Source of the DNA: Punica granatum | Lineage: Eukaryota; Streptophyta; Magnoliopsida; Myrtales; Lythraceae | Direction: 5' to 3' | Assembly: GCF_007655135.1 (NCBI RefSeq) | Contig: NC_045130.1 | Coordinates: 14,260,001-14,324,000, forward strand | DNA: 64,000 bases | Shown: positions 35,484 through 46,870 of the stretch, piece after piece | Layout of the letters: each line of letters starts with the position of its first letter | Numbering within the stretch: the first letter of the stretch is position 1 | Position numbers and translations under genes: made by a program | The notes under the pieces: generated by a model | Database searches by the model: none | The model's input: only the letters and a program-made list of their open reading frames with translations | What the model was told of the DNA's origin: nothing

Positions 35484-36472
35484 ACAATTTATAATAAAGA
35501 GGTATATATAGTCTCACCGAAATATCAAAGTTGGAACATTTTAGTCACTAGCAAGGGAATGCGCCGCTGTTGTACACTTTTATTATTATTATCACTTATT
35601 TTCATAACTAATTAAGGTAATTTTTAAACACTTTGTTTATGAAGCGCCACCTAAGTTTGTCGCATTAATTAAAAAAATTATTTATTTGTTCCTTTTGAGT
35701 GAATTATTGAGTCGATCAAATGTTGCGACGAGTACATTGAGAAAAAAACTGATGGTGTTTTGTGCTACGATTGTGTTTTTTTTTTTCCTTTTTAATGTGA
35801 TGACAAATGAGAATGATGGACCTATGGTGTTATATGGCATATAATATTGCGTTTTATTTTCATCATTTATGGTGTGTTAATGCATAATTACAATTGGCAT
35901 AGAATTAAAAGCATTTTTTTTAACTTGCAAAATCAGGTTGTTCAAGAACCGACTAATGGTCGATTTTTCGCATTGTATATGGTCCCTGTAGGGCTTTATC
36001 TTCAAAATTATCCGTCGAAAAATTCGGAACCTGAAATTAAAACTCGACTGTCCTTTACAACTCTAGCAGCCAATGCAAGATTTGTACTTAACAGTTGGTT
36101 GAGCAAAGAATCATGAATTTTCTCTATCTTCCCACGTTTAACCCGAAATATTTTTATCACAAAGATACATCAATTTCCATTTTTTCTTGAATTTGGCATC
36201 CTTTAGCTTTTTTTCCGTATATTTTCACTAATGTGGCAAACTAGATTGTTGACACGGTATTAAAAATTCAAGTTGATATGAAATGTATAAGAAATTCAAA
36301 ATTACAAAATATTAAGAATTTTAGAAAAGTTCAAAACAAATTTATAAAAGGACACAAAAAATAAAATACAAACAATAAAAAATAGGAAAGGAAAAAATAC
36401 AGAAATATAAAAAACAATTCTAGAAATGTTCAATAAAAATGTCCATTTTCGTGTTTCGTCTATACTTATCAA

Positions 36473-36580
36473 ATGGAGTTCCAACTCCCCCGTGGGTGGA
36501 GTCCTCCTGCTAGATTTTCACTGGCGGCCTCACTGCCCCGCCACCGTTGCACTGGGGACGCACAGGGGATGGCACATTAG
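36473..36580 (+). pseudogene. Relic of a receptor kinase first exon (signal peptide region)
   Basis: The 35-codon stretch starting at this ATG is a decayed copy of the start of the LRR receptor kinase. Its DNA (ATGGAGTTCCAACTCCCCCG...) parallels ATGGAGTCCCAGCTTCCCCT... at 58272, including the GTGGGTGGAGTCC/ATGGGAGGAGTCT stretch that encodes GRSLAA in the intact gene. Homology stops before the LRRNT region. It cannot encode a receptor. Confidence 0.6.
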
Positions 36581-36998
36581 TAATTTCATATACAAGGGTG
36601 ACCACTAATAATTTCGTACTATTCATTTTCCGGCCATGAAGACTTGCAAAGTCTTCCAGGCACAACAATAAATAGGAAGTCAAGTCATGGCACTAACAAA
36701 ACATATTATGCTTTTATCAAATCGAATGTTAATTAAAACATAAATTGGCAAACAAATTTATAATCGGTGAAAGAGGCGGTGTCATTGGGTCTAGCAGAGG
36801 AATAAGGAGATGGCAATCTACAATTTGGAGAGGAACAAGGGGAGGAAAATGTACGGGTTCTAGAGGAAGGGGAAGAGGAAAAGCCGTAATTGAAACGGGA
36901 AGCTTGATTGAAGCTGCCGAGTTGAAATCAATCCACCTATTAGTTAGTCTTTGTGGAAAAACCAATCCAACTTGCAATTGCTACCACTTTATCTTCAA

Positions 36999-37529
36999 CT
37001 AGACGCAAGGCCCGTGTTATGCACGAGCTAGATTTGATGAACATCCTAATAAATCGGACATGACCACTATTGGATCGGGCGTATAAGTAACATAAAATTC
37101 TGACTATGGCTAAAGTTTATCACAAGGAGCCGTCCTTCATTTGCAACCACATATTTGATTAAATTTTGTTTCTTATCAATGTTACTTTGTTCAAGGTTTT
37201 TTTTTTTCATGAAATTGATATGTTCATAAAAAACCAAAGTGAATTTCCCCTCGTTCATACGGTAGACCTCTCTTGTTTTAGTTCTTAGGGCATAGAACAC
37301 GGCAACAAAAGGTGAAAATCTTCTCTTCCTAACAATATCAATATATATATATATTACCTTTATAACCCAAGAAATCTTTGAAATTTAGAGTGATTGTTAT
37401 CCAATAATAGCACGGCACTTGTCGTATTATGATTAATGGGAAGACTAAAAGTCACTTAAGCTCGGATCACCTACATCATTCATGGCATCGTCCGATGAGT
37501 TGATTCGACTTTTATAATTATATATAGAT
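36999..37529 (-). mobile_element. Non-autonomous Helitron in block 1 (minus orientation)
   Basis: On the minus strand it begins TCTATATATAATTATAAAAG after an A (37529) and ends with a GTGCATAACAC-type hairpin, then CTTGCGT and CTAG before a T (36999). At the corresponding place in block 2 (about 56974-56990, TTCAATCAGTTAG) the sequence runs through without the element, which supports both ends. No Rep/helicase frame is present. A truncated copy of its 3' 155 bases lies at about 39420-39575. Confidence 0.8.
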
Positions 37530-38069
37530 TAGTTAGTGAAAGACCAATTTGTTGACTGCTTGACCTTGTTGACTACTCAAGATGGACCTTTCTGACAAAG
37601 ATGAGCTTGATTTAGCTCGAATGCGCTCGTTTCGAGCCCTTACCAATTAAAAGAAACACTTATATGCAATCGTGGTGCAATCGAAGGCGGAGCAACTAAC
37701 TACGGTTGCGGTGGAGAATTGGGAAGATACACGAACAACTCAACTAAAGTGGACGATTAGGAATTTAATTTTTATTTACTATTATTATTTTGTTTTCATA
37801 TTTTAATTTTAATTTTATTTGTTTGGATTTAAGAAAATGATGAGAAGCCTAGCTCAGTCCATGAATTATGGGCTTGGCAACCTAAGTTCACTAATAAAAG
37901 GAGATATGTGTAATTTCATGTAAAAACTCGGCTAGGTTTGCGAGCTGACCGAGCTTGACTCGGCTCGCTAAAAAAAAAAATCGCGACTCGAGCTCGGCAA
38001 GATTGAGTCGAGTTCGTGTTATCACCGAGTCAATCTCGGATAGTTCACTAGTTGGCTCGTCTCATATAC

Positions 38070-38756
38070 TAGGGGTGTGCATGAATACCGGGTATACCTG
38101 GAAGCAGTTGGAACCTACCAGTTAGGATCCGAGTAACTCCAATTGAAAATAGGGTAGGGTTCAAGTAGTAATTTAAGGAACCAATAAAAATAGGTTCCGG
38201 TTCCGGTTCCAACATACAGGGTACCCATGAAACCAGTAGCCGTGACCTATATTTTTCTAAAAATATTATTTTTATATTTATATAATTCTCTATCGGCGAT
38301 ATAGTAGCTACATAATCCTAGGGAGAGCTTATTTGCTTTGTCTACTAAGAAGAGCTACATCATCATTTTTTTGCTAAATAGCCACATAATCTTTTTGTTC
38401 CGTATTTCATTTGTCCATTATATAATCCTAAGGAAAGCTACATAATTCTTTGGTTCTGTGGATGGATGTGATATGATTAACCTATGTCAATATTTGTTTT
38501 GATTTGTGTGATTGTGAATGAGATCTTTTTGATATTAATCATTTATTTCATTTATTGTGCTTGAAGAGGAAAAAAATTATAAGTTCTAATATGATACCCA
38601 GAGCCTATAACATAATTTAGGTTTCGGTAGGTTCCGGTTCCATGTTCTAATAGAATAGGGTCCGGGGTCCGGTTCCAAAATCTTGGAACCCCGTCTTCTA
38701 CATGGTAGGGTCCGGATATCGTGAAGAAAAAGGATACCGGGACGCGCACACGCCTA
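38070..38756. mobile_element. MITE-like element with hAT-like termini
   Basis: The left end TAGGGGTGTGCATGAATACC is matched, inverted and with changes, by the right end ATACCGGGACGCGCACACGCCTA. Inside, GGTTCCGGTTCC-type motifs occur near both ends in opposite orientation. TAGGGGTGT ends are common in plant hAT-derived MITEs. I cannot see a matching 8-bp target duplication, so the class is uncertain. Confidence 0.5.
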
Positions 38757-38814
38757 TCGTTTGCACTCCTACTCTCAAAAACCCAATATTCGTGTTTGGT
38801 CTATACTTTATCAA

Positions 38815-38918
38815 ATGGAGTTCCAGCTACCCCAGGGGAGGAGTCCTGCTGCTAGATTTTCACTGGCGGCCTCGCTGCATCGCCACCATTGCTCTGGTGC
38901 GCAGGGGCATGTACGGGA
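38815..38918 (+). pseudogene. Second relic of a receptor kinase first exon
   Basis: This is a decayed copy of the same N-terminal segment, reading MEFQLPQGRSPAARFSLAAS against MESQLPLPHGRSLAATLWLL in the intact kinase at 58272. It is followed, like the relic at 36473, by a CACATTAGTAATTTC stretch and the AAGACTTGCAAAGTCTTCC motif. These show that a fragment with its flank was copied more than once. Confidence 0.62.
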
Positions 38919-39598
38919 TAGCACATTAGTAATTTCGTATGCAAGGGTGACCACCAATAATTTCGTACTACTCATTTTACGACCATCAAGACTTGCAAAG
39001 TCTTCCAGGCACAACAATAAATAGGAAGTCATGGCACTAATAATAGTGCCTGTTTGTCCTTGTTATTGATTATTACTTGCGAAAATCGCGTAAAAAAAAA
39101 AGTCATCCATTTTAGACGATTACTTAGGTGAAAACAAAACATATTATGCTTTTTATCGAATCGAATGTTAATTTAAACATAAATTGGCAAACAAATTTAT
39201 AATTCGGTGTGACTGGGTCTAGCAGAGGAACAGGGAGATGGTAATCTACAAGTTGGAGAGGAACAAGGAGAGGAAAATGTACAAGTTCAAGAGGAAGGGG
39301 AAGAGGAAAAGCCGTAATTGAAACGGGAAGCTTGAGTGGTGCTGCTGAGTTGAAAGCAATCGATCTATTAGTCTTTGTGGAAAAACCAATCCAACTTGCA
39401 ATTGCTACCACTTTATCTTCGACTGGATGCAAGACCTGTGTTATGCACGAGCTAAATTTGATGAACATCCTAATAAATCGGACGTGACCACTATTGGATC
39501 GGACGTATAAGTAACATAAAATTCTGACTTTGGCTAAAGTTTATCACGAGGAGTCGTCCTTCATTTGCAACTGCATATTTGCTTTAAAAGAGCCTGCC

Positions 39599-39607
39599 TT
39601 TAAATAG
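39599..39607 (+). promoter_or_regulatory. TATA-like element of receptor kinase copy 1
   Basis: TTTAAATAG lies 66 bases before the ATG at 39673. The same motif, at the same spacing, is kept in block 2 (58198-58206), where the DNA further upstream differs completely because of an inserted element. This makes it the likely core promoter. Confidence 0.5.
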
Positions 39608-39672
39608 CGAAGTCACTGAACTGGCCGATTCAAAAGTGCCATATATCTGCTTTCGTTCTCTGTACGTACTGA

Positions 39673-42600
39673 ATGGAGTCCCAGCTTTCCCTCCCCCATG
39701 GGAGGAGTCTCGCTGCCACGCTTTGGCTTCTTCACAGCATCACTGCCATAGCTCTTGTTGCCTGCTCCATGTCCAATGCGCTGGGTGCTCATGGGAATGA
39801 AACTGACCGACTTGCTCTGCTGGAATTCGAGGACAATATAATAGTTGACCCCCTCGGTGTCTTGAGCTCATGGAACTCCAGCCACCATTTCTGTCACTGG
39901 TACGGAGTTACTTGCGGCCGAAGGCACTGGAGAGTCACTGAATTAGACTTGCGATCGCAAGAACTGTCGGGGACAATTTCCCCGCATATCGGGAACCTGA
40001 GCTTCCTGAGGGTGCTCGATCTCCAGAACAACAGCTTCTATTCAAGGATTCCCCTTGAAGTAGGTCATCTGTCGAGACTGCGGCTTTTGTACCTCGATAA
40101 CAACTCGCTCAGTGGACCGATTCCTCCCAGCCTGTCCAGTTGCTCCAGTCTCCTCAACATCAGCCTCCATTACAACAAGCTTCAGGGGTACGTTCCTTCA
40201 AATCTCAGCTCCCTGTCCAAGCTCAGAGTACTTTGGTTGAGGCACAATGGTTTGAACGGAGAGATCCCACTTTCGGTTGGAAACTTCTCATCTTTAGAGT
40301 CTTCATTTGGGAGATAATATGCTTAGGGGTACGGTTCCAGGTACTCTCGGCAACTTGAGAAACCTAAAGTTTCTTTCTCTTGCGGTCAATAATTTAGTTG
40401 GAAATTTTCCTTCGTCAGTCACCAACATTTCTTCCATGGAAGTTCTTATCTTGGCTCTTAACCAATTGGTGGGCACGTTGCCGTTGGACTTGGGCATCAC
40501 TCTTCCAAATCTCCAATTTCTTTCGGTATTTACGAACCGGTTCACTGGATCTATCCCCAAATCGATATCCAACATGTCCCAACTAAATAACTTTCAAATT
40601 TCAATCAATAATTTCACGGGGGATGTTCCGTCTTTACGAAAGATGAGTAACCTCCGAATTTTCAATATTGGTTTAAATTATCTGCGAAGGGGACAAGCCA
40701 ATGACCTCGACTTCCTCTGCTCCTTGACAAATGCAACAATTCTCAATCTTCTTGTCATAGCTAATAACAATTTCGGAGGGGAAGTGCCCAAATGCATCGG
40801 CAATCTGTCCATCACTCTTGACTTGCTCGCGTTGGGACAAAATGCTTTATCTGGAACCCTGCCGAGTAGTATCGGGAATATCATAAATCTGCAGGTTTTG
40901 TCAGTGTCTGCCAACAATTTTTCAGGTAGCATACCTCCGGAAATTGGAAATCTCAAAAAAATGAAGCAATTGTATCTCACAGACAATGTATTCACCGGAG
41001 AGGTCCCGCACACCCTCGGGAATTTGTCAATGTTGACTCACCTGTCCATGGGCAACAACAACCTTCTGGGCACCATACCTTCCTCTTTGGGCAAGTGTCA
41101 GAGCTTATTAGCACTAGATCTTGCACATAACAAGCTTGCTGGTGCCATACCCCCTGAGATTATGAGCCTCCCTCCTCTATCAATAGGTGTTGATTTCTCA
41201 ATGAACAATCTAACAGGCGAGCTTCCCGTGGAAATAGGGAATCTGAAACATCTCAGCGCATTAGATCAGTCCGGGAACAAGTTGTCAGGAAAAATTCCAA
41301 GTAGTCTAGGTAGTTGTATGTCACTGGAATACTTGTACATGGGGGATAACATGTTTGCAGGTCCCATCCCTTCAACTCTGAGTTCCTTACGGGGGATTCG
41401 AGAATTAAATCTCTCTCACAACAGGCTCTCAGGCCAAATTCCCGATTTCTTGGAGGATCTCGACCTTACAAGTTTAGATCTGTCTTTCAATAATTTTCAG
41501 GGCAATCTGCCAACGGGAGGAGTTTTGGCAAATACAAGTGCAACCTCAGTTCTGGGAAATGAGAAGCTTTGTGGAGGTCTACCTGAATATCGGCTGCCCA
41601 AATGTAAGTCGACCGGTACATCAACTAATGGCAGGGTGAGAAATGTTTCTATCTACACGGTGTCGGGGATTTTGGCAATAGTGTTTATGCTCTCGTTACT
41701 TTGTTTCCTCTGGCATAGGAAACAGAGGAAAACGGTCGCTTCTAGCTCCTCAAATGACCAGTTTCTGAAAGTTTCATATCAAGACCTACTGAAAGCAACT
41801 GATGGGTTCTCCTCTGCCAATCTGATCGGGACCGGTAGTTTTGGATCAGTGTTTAAAGGGTTTCTTGCTCTGGATCAGACGACCATTGCTGTGAAAGTGC
41901 TTAATCTTGATCGTCATGGTGCATCGAAGAGCTTCATTAAAGAGTGCGAGGCCTTGAGAAACATCCGGCATCGAAATCTTGTTAAGGTACTCACGGCATG
42001 TTCAGGCACCGATTACCAGGGCAATGACTTCAAGGCCTTGGTATATGAGTTCATGATCAATGGGAGCTTGGATGAGTGGCTGCATCCGCAAGTTCGAACG
42101 AGTCCAGAGAGAGAGGTTATACGGAGGCAATTAGGTCTTCTCCAGAGGGTGAATATTGCCACAGATGTTGCTTGTGCTTTAGATTATCTCCATCATCAAT
42201 GTGAAACACCCATAGTGCACTGCGATCTTAAGCCAAGCAATGTCCTCATCGACGGGGAAATGACTGGGCATGTAGGTGATTTTGGGTTGGTCAGGTTCAT
42301 GCCAGGAGCTACTAGGGAGCTGATTTCTGAGCTGACAAGTTCTATTGGAGTAAAAGGATCTCTCGGCTATATTGCGCCCGGTAATTATCCAAACTCTTTC
42401 TAACCATGTTCCTTTCCATTTCCTTGTATATCTTTTTCTGTTTGTTGACCAGAACATGAATTGCAGAGGGATGAAATATGCCCAAGAAATGATAATTGCT
42501 CATGAAATTCGAAGCATATAGATGTCATAAGGGCTTGATCATATATGTAATTAGTAGATGAATTCTTATTGGTGCAGAGTATGGAGCAGGGGCTGAGGTG

Positions 42601-42975
42601 TCAACTAATGGAGATGTTTACAGCTACGGCATCCTCGTGCTGGAGATGTTCACAGGGAAGAGGCCCACCGATGACATGTTCAGTGATGGGCTGAACCTTC
42701 ATCTCTTTACCAAGGCAGCCTTTCCGGAGCGAGTTCTGCAGATAATTGACCCTCTCTTGCTCCAGGAGAGTCACGACGAGGATGATGGCCTAGACATCAG
42801 GAGAACTCGAAGGAGCCACGACAGGTTCCTTAAGATTCAAGAGTGTCTGGTCTCGATAGTGGAAATAGGATTGGTCTGTTCTTCTGAAATTCCAAGTGGC
42901 AGGATGAGCATGAGAGACGTTGTAGCTGCTCTGCAGGCAATTAGGAAGAAGCTTACCGGAAGCTTAGGATATTGA
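39673..42975 (+). pseudogene. LRR receptor-like kinase, subfamily XII, copy 1 (2-nt frameshift)
   Basis: This gene is colinear with the intact copy 2: exon 1 39673-42380 and exon 2 42578-42975, joined at CCCG|GTAATT and GTGCAG|AGTAT. It encodes a signal peptide, an LRRNT cap (ETDRLALLEFEDNI ... WYGVTCGRRH), about twenty LRRs, a C-terminal cap (LCGGLPEYRLPKC), a membrane segment (ILAIVFMLSLLCFLW) and a kinase with GTGSFGSVFKG, AVKVLNLD, HCDLKPSNV (non-RD) and GDFG. At about 40298-40303 it reads GAGTCTTCATT where copy 2 reads GAGTCTCTTCATT. The loss of two bases stops translation after 215 residues, within the early LRRs. The rest of the gene is otherwise open, so the loss is recent, an allele, or a sequencing or assembly error. 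No ATG near the break would restore a secreted receptor. Confidence 0.85.
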
Positions 42976-43340
42976 AGACAGTAAAAGATGCAGTCTGTGT
43001 TACATCTAAATGAGTGTACTTTCACGTTGTTTTAAGAATGTATTTGGTAAGTTGTGATGTTGTGGTTCGACTCTAATTCCACTATTACATATGCTTCCTT
43101 TTTCTCATGAGCTGAATGCTGTGAATCTTGTGATGTTGTTTGATTTCTCATCGCAGATTTCTGATTATTCTTTTACAAAACAAACTAAACGTTTATCATG
43201 GCTAAGCTACCAATATCTTTGTATATATTAGACACTTTTAGAACCAAATATATTGTCTTGTGACTATAAACTCTTCCGAGCAGAGCAAAATTCAGGTAGT
43301 CAAGTCATGACTAGAGGGACCACTAACGGTAACAGCATCT
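42976..43340. other. Downstream region of receptor kinase copy 1
   Basis: This is the 3' flank of the kinase. It is closely matched by 61568-61883 in block 2 apart from small deletions. No separate gene is seen. It leads directly into a DUF604 fragment. Confidence 0.5.
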
Positions 43341-43893
43341 CCATGTTTATGTTCGACACAAGGCCGGCCAAGAATGACCCCTGCGAGACTCCGCATTGGT
43401 TCTTCTTCGATTCCATAGAGAGCGAGAACAAGAAAGTCTCAGCTCAAGCCTTGCTCACTTGGTGGGAACCACTCTGCTGATCATATCTACAGAGTTCAGG
43501 TGTTTTCTCCTGCGAAAACACGCCTAGAGGTAATTAGAAACCATTAACCATTTCATCTTTCTTACATCAAAATCATTTTTTCCCGATCACTAGGTAGATA
43601 GGATTATTACAGCCTGTTTTGGAAGTTCGCTTTTGAACCAATATTATAGTTGGATGAACTAGGACGATCTGGTTCTTGAAATGAAGGATAAAACTGTTTG
43701 GCTTCACTATTCTCAATCGAACCAATTTGATCAAAATATCCTCCACTGATTAACATTAAGAGCTTTTTACCTGCCTGAAAATGCATCCGAAAGATGAAAT
43801 CAATACTAGATTTTCATGATTTCGTGAAAACACTCATTCCTAATCCATCTCCAGCACTTTTAACTTGTTTCCCGTATTTGGTACATAAGCGCC
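43341..43893 (+). pseudogene. DUF604 3' fragment D (end of exon 2 plus intron 2)
   Basis: Homology to copy B begins abruptly at ATGTTTATGTTCGACACAAG (exon 2, block FMFNTRPAKNDPCETPHWFF), includes the CTAGAG|GTAATT splice donor and continues through most of intron 2 to about 43893. An internal deletion after ENK removes the VTTYTRAEKRR segment. With no promoter, exon 1 or exon 3 it is not functional. A matching fragment sits behind receptor kinase copy 2. Confidence 0.85.
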
Positions 43894-45769
43894 GCAGGTA
43901 AAACACACAAAATTTACTTTATTTAAAACACAGGTAAAACGAGAATAGATGAAACTAGATCAAAGAGCCTTAAACTCACATAAGGATACCCCGAATAGTC
44001 TGAATAGATGTCGGAGCAATCGAATGATTAAACCATCAGCATAAACTCACATCGAATTTTTTAGGGTCACGATAAAGTGAAAAAAGTTTTTCCCTCATGT
44101 TCGAGAACGCATTCCTCACATGGATCTCAGGACTAAAAGCAATGTCTAGATGATGATATTCGTCCAAAAAAAAAAACAAATAGATGATGATTTCCATTCA
44201 TTTCATTTAAATTTTTTCTTTTATAAAAATGGAAAATTACAAAAAGAGGGGAACGAGAACAATTAAAACCAATTAACCAAAGAAATCATCAAAATCATCA
44301 TCAAACAATGGGGCCTCATCATCATCAGTAGAGGAGGGCGCTTTCGTTGGACAATTGGGCATAGTCGCGGTGAGAGGTGTAGTGGTTGAAATCGTCAGAA
44401 TCATCGTATAAGGAGGAGTTCCATGACGAGTCGTCAAAATCATCGTATGAGGAAGAAGAAGAGTCGCCGGAGAATTCTTCGTCTTCTTCCTCTTCTCTCT
44501 CCTCTTCCTTAAGCAGATCAAGAAATAAGTTTCCTCCATCTATCTTCTTCCTTCCTGTAAGTCAGAATTTGAGCTCAGGGCTAGGATGGTATGAATTGTG
44601 GGGGAGAAACTACGTCATTTATAAGGGAAAAAGCAATCATTACTTGGCTGCCATGCATGAACGCAAGCGCATGCATTCATTTGGGGGGTGACTCCTTGTT
44701 TCACATATAGTTCAAAGCTTATTTGGCCAATCGCAGGTGAGTGACTCCTCGTTTTGGCTTCCAAAGGTGACTACTCGTTTTACCTGTTCAATGTCCACAT
44801 TCCTCTAAGCTTCGGAGGCTTGTCCATTGTTGCCCATGTCCATTGAACTCTTCAAACTCGTCGTTGCTGTTTATTTTGCTTCAGTCCACCACTAAGCCTC
44901 AGTTTAGAGGGATGATAAGGGATGCAAATGGCAGAGGGATATCGGTGTACGGTGAATATGATGATAGGGGTTGGAGATGGCAGACGCTGTAAAGGTGAAG
45001 GTGATGATAGGGGATGCTTCAGCTCTTTGAAAGGAAGGACATGGTAGAGGGACCTTTTTATGTTAAAAAAAAATTAACGTTGACTTGGACCAAATTGATG
45101 TGATAAACCATATTGATAATGACATCTTAACCAGTTTTTTCATCGATTCATTCCAGAATTCAAAAAATTTAAATTTGAGTAAGGGACCCAATTGCAATTC
45201 GTCCATATAGACTAAATTGATAGTTTTCTCATACATAAATGAGAACTAAAGATTAAAAAATGGAGTAAAGTATGTCTAGAGGGACAAGACAGCCATGGTA
45301 ATAGAGTTGCGTAACTGTGTTGAGTGTGAGAGATATTATTCGATATTTTAGGAATCATAATATTTGAATAAAATTGTCTCAAAATCAATTAGTTAGAAAT
45401 ATCTTTCAGATTTTTTAATATTTGGTTGATTTTGTCTCGGTATTTCAATAAGATTATATCAAATCTTGGCTTTGTTTGGTTTCCAAATCATAATTTTACT
45501 TAACTTTATTCAATTCTTCTCTTAATTCAACAACACAATCATTATTTTTTATATTTTCTTCAATTTAATAATAAATTTTCTCATATACTTTTTTTAATCA
45601 TTATTATAATTAATTTATTAATATTAAATTCTCAATTATTCATTATTATTTTATTTTTTTCTTTAATTTTATAATAAATTTTCTTACATACTTTTTCTAT
45701 ATAATTATTATAATTATTTTTTAATAATAAATTTCTCTAATTATTTTATCTTTAAAATAATTAAAGGCC
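43894..45769. other. Inter-block spacer, no gene seen
   Basis: This DNA is absent from the second block. Opposed open frames at 44273-44691 are low-complexity (Ser/Glu on one strand, Thr/Asp on the other) and match nothing I know. About 45455-45720 resembles the left half of the MITE at 35144. The remainder is AT-rich. Confidence 0.5.
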
Positions 45770-46870
45770 GAGAAGAAGAAGAAGGTCGTTTTGGGGAAGG
45801 GGACTGCTGTTGTGGTGCAGGTGATTAATGACAGATTGCTCTCCAGCTCACTGAATTCTAGGGAGAGTCTCGACTTCGGACAACTTGATGTCACCGAAGA
45901 AGAACTGAGAATATTGGAGAAATCAGATGCCAATTTGCACGGTGTTTGCGCCCTGTTGGATCACTAATCGACTTTTTTGTCGATGGTTGTGGATGCGGTG
46001 GCTGCATTGTCATGCGAAGCCATCAAGGCCGATGTCTCGGCGTTCAATTCAGTGGATTCAGGTGATGGCTTTACCCCCAAGGATGAGATAGGGGTTAGCA
46101 GTGAGATGAAGGTTTTGCTCAATGGGTCTAAGCTGGTGGGTAAGGTCGAGGTCGAAGCAGTTTGCAGTATTCTGAAAATACATGCGACTTTGAGAAAAGT
46201 GGTGAAGTCACTGCACTTAGAAATGCGGCTAATTTGAACTCGGCTGTAAAAGTTGGAAAAGCCGGCTCGAGAAAGGATGGAGCTGTGGTGGCAGGGGCGA
46301 CTGCGCTGCTGCCGCTGGCCTCTGCGCTTCAGAGTGTGGGTGAGAGTAGTTTGTTGCGTACAAAAATGAATTTGAATTTGATTACTGCTGACTCTTTAAG
46401 AGGCAGTGTATTAGTGCTGATGATTTGAGGGGCAAATTCAAAGTTATACTGGACACCCACTATGGCAGGGATTATGATAATTTTGTGCACGAGGTGTATG
46501 TCCTTTCTGGTTCTGTTTGGAAAATAGTAGCTTGGGAGGCCGTGAGTGCATTTGTTGCACTTGAAGGGGCCAAGCTGACAGGAAAGGAAACTGAAGGCGA
46601 CGTGAATGGGGGGAATGCACAAGTGGATAAAAAGATCGAGAAGAAGAAGAAGAAGGTCGTTTTGGGGAAGGGGACTGCTGTTGTGGTGCAGGTGATTAAT
46701 GACAGATTGCAGAGAATCGGAGGAAATGCTTCTGACATAGTGGAGAAATTTGTTGAGGACCTTTTGTTATTTTTTGACACGAAAGATCAGCACTTTGATG
46801 TCTTGTTGAAGACGCTGAAAGACATCCTAGAAAGCAATGAAAGTAGAAGGCTGCCCAAGCTTCCCAAGGT
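45770..46870 (+). pseudogene. Rearranged pseudogene of cytosolic histidine-tRNA ligase (N-terminal region)
   Basis: Frames spread over three phases match the plant-specific N-terminal extension of cytosolic HisRS: LDFGQLDVTEEELRILEK, HGVCALLDH, VVDAVAALSCEAIKADVSAF, SSEMKVLLNGSKLVGKVE, HEVYVLSGSVWKIVAWEAVS, KKKKKVVLGKGTAVVVQV and SNESRRLPKLPK. There is an in-frame stop after ALLDH (45967) and shifts near 46200 and 46420. The segment KKKKVVLGKGTAVVVQVIND occurs twice, as a 70-base direct repeat (45770-45839 and about 46641-46710). The first copy is fused ahead of sequence that should precede it. After RRLPKLPK comes GTTATA, apparently the original intron donor, so this is a genomic-DNA copy and not a retrocopy. 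The catalytic domain is absent. Confidence 0.8.

Larger units (their letters stand above)
34287..39598. other. Spacer of block 1 between DUF604 copy B and the receptor kinase
   Basis: This 5.3-kb stretch has no intact gene. It holds a MITE (35144-35483), two relics of the receptor kinase first exon (36473 and 38815) each followed by related sequence, a Helitron (36999-37529) and a second MITE (38070-38756), listed separately. The RG-rich open frame at 36745-37002 lacks an ATG and recurs in block 2 at 56674-57090. It is a repeat rather than a gene. Confidence 0.6.
30663..43893 (+). repeat. Duplicated block 1: DUF604 gene, spacer, LRR receptor kinase, DUF604 3' fragment
   Basis: From about 30663 to 43893 the sequence aligns by eye, in the same order and orientation, with 50283-62251. 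The matches cover the DUF604 gene and its flanks, most of the spacer (for example 34527-36260 against 53821-55440), the receptor kinase gene and the DUF604 fragment behind it. Block 1 alone holds a Helitron (36999-37529) and a MITE (38070-38756). The limits are approximate because they were judged by eye. Confidence 0.85.

Noticed and set aside
44273..44691. Opposed low-complexity open frames as a gene
   Set aside because: Both strands read as repetitive Ser/Glu or Thr/Asp strings from simple-sequence DNA, with no family similarity.
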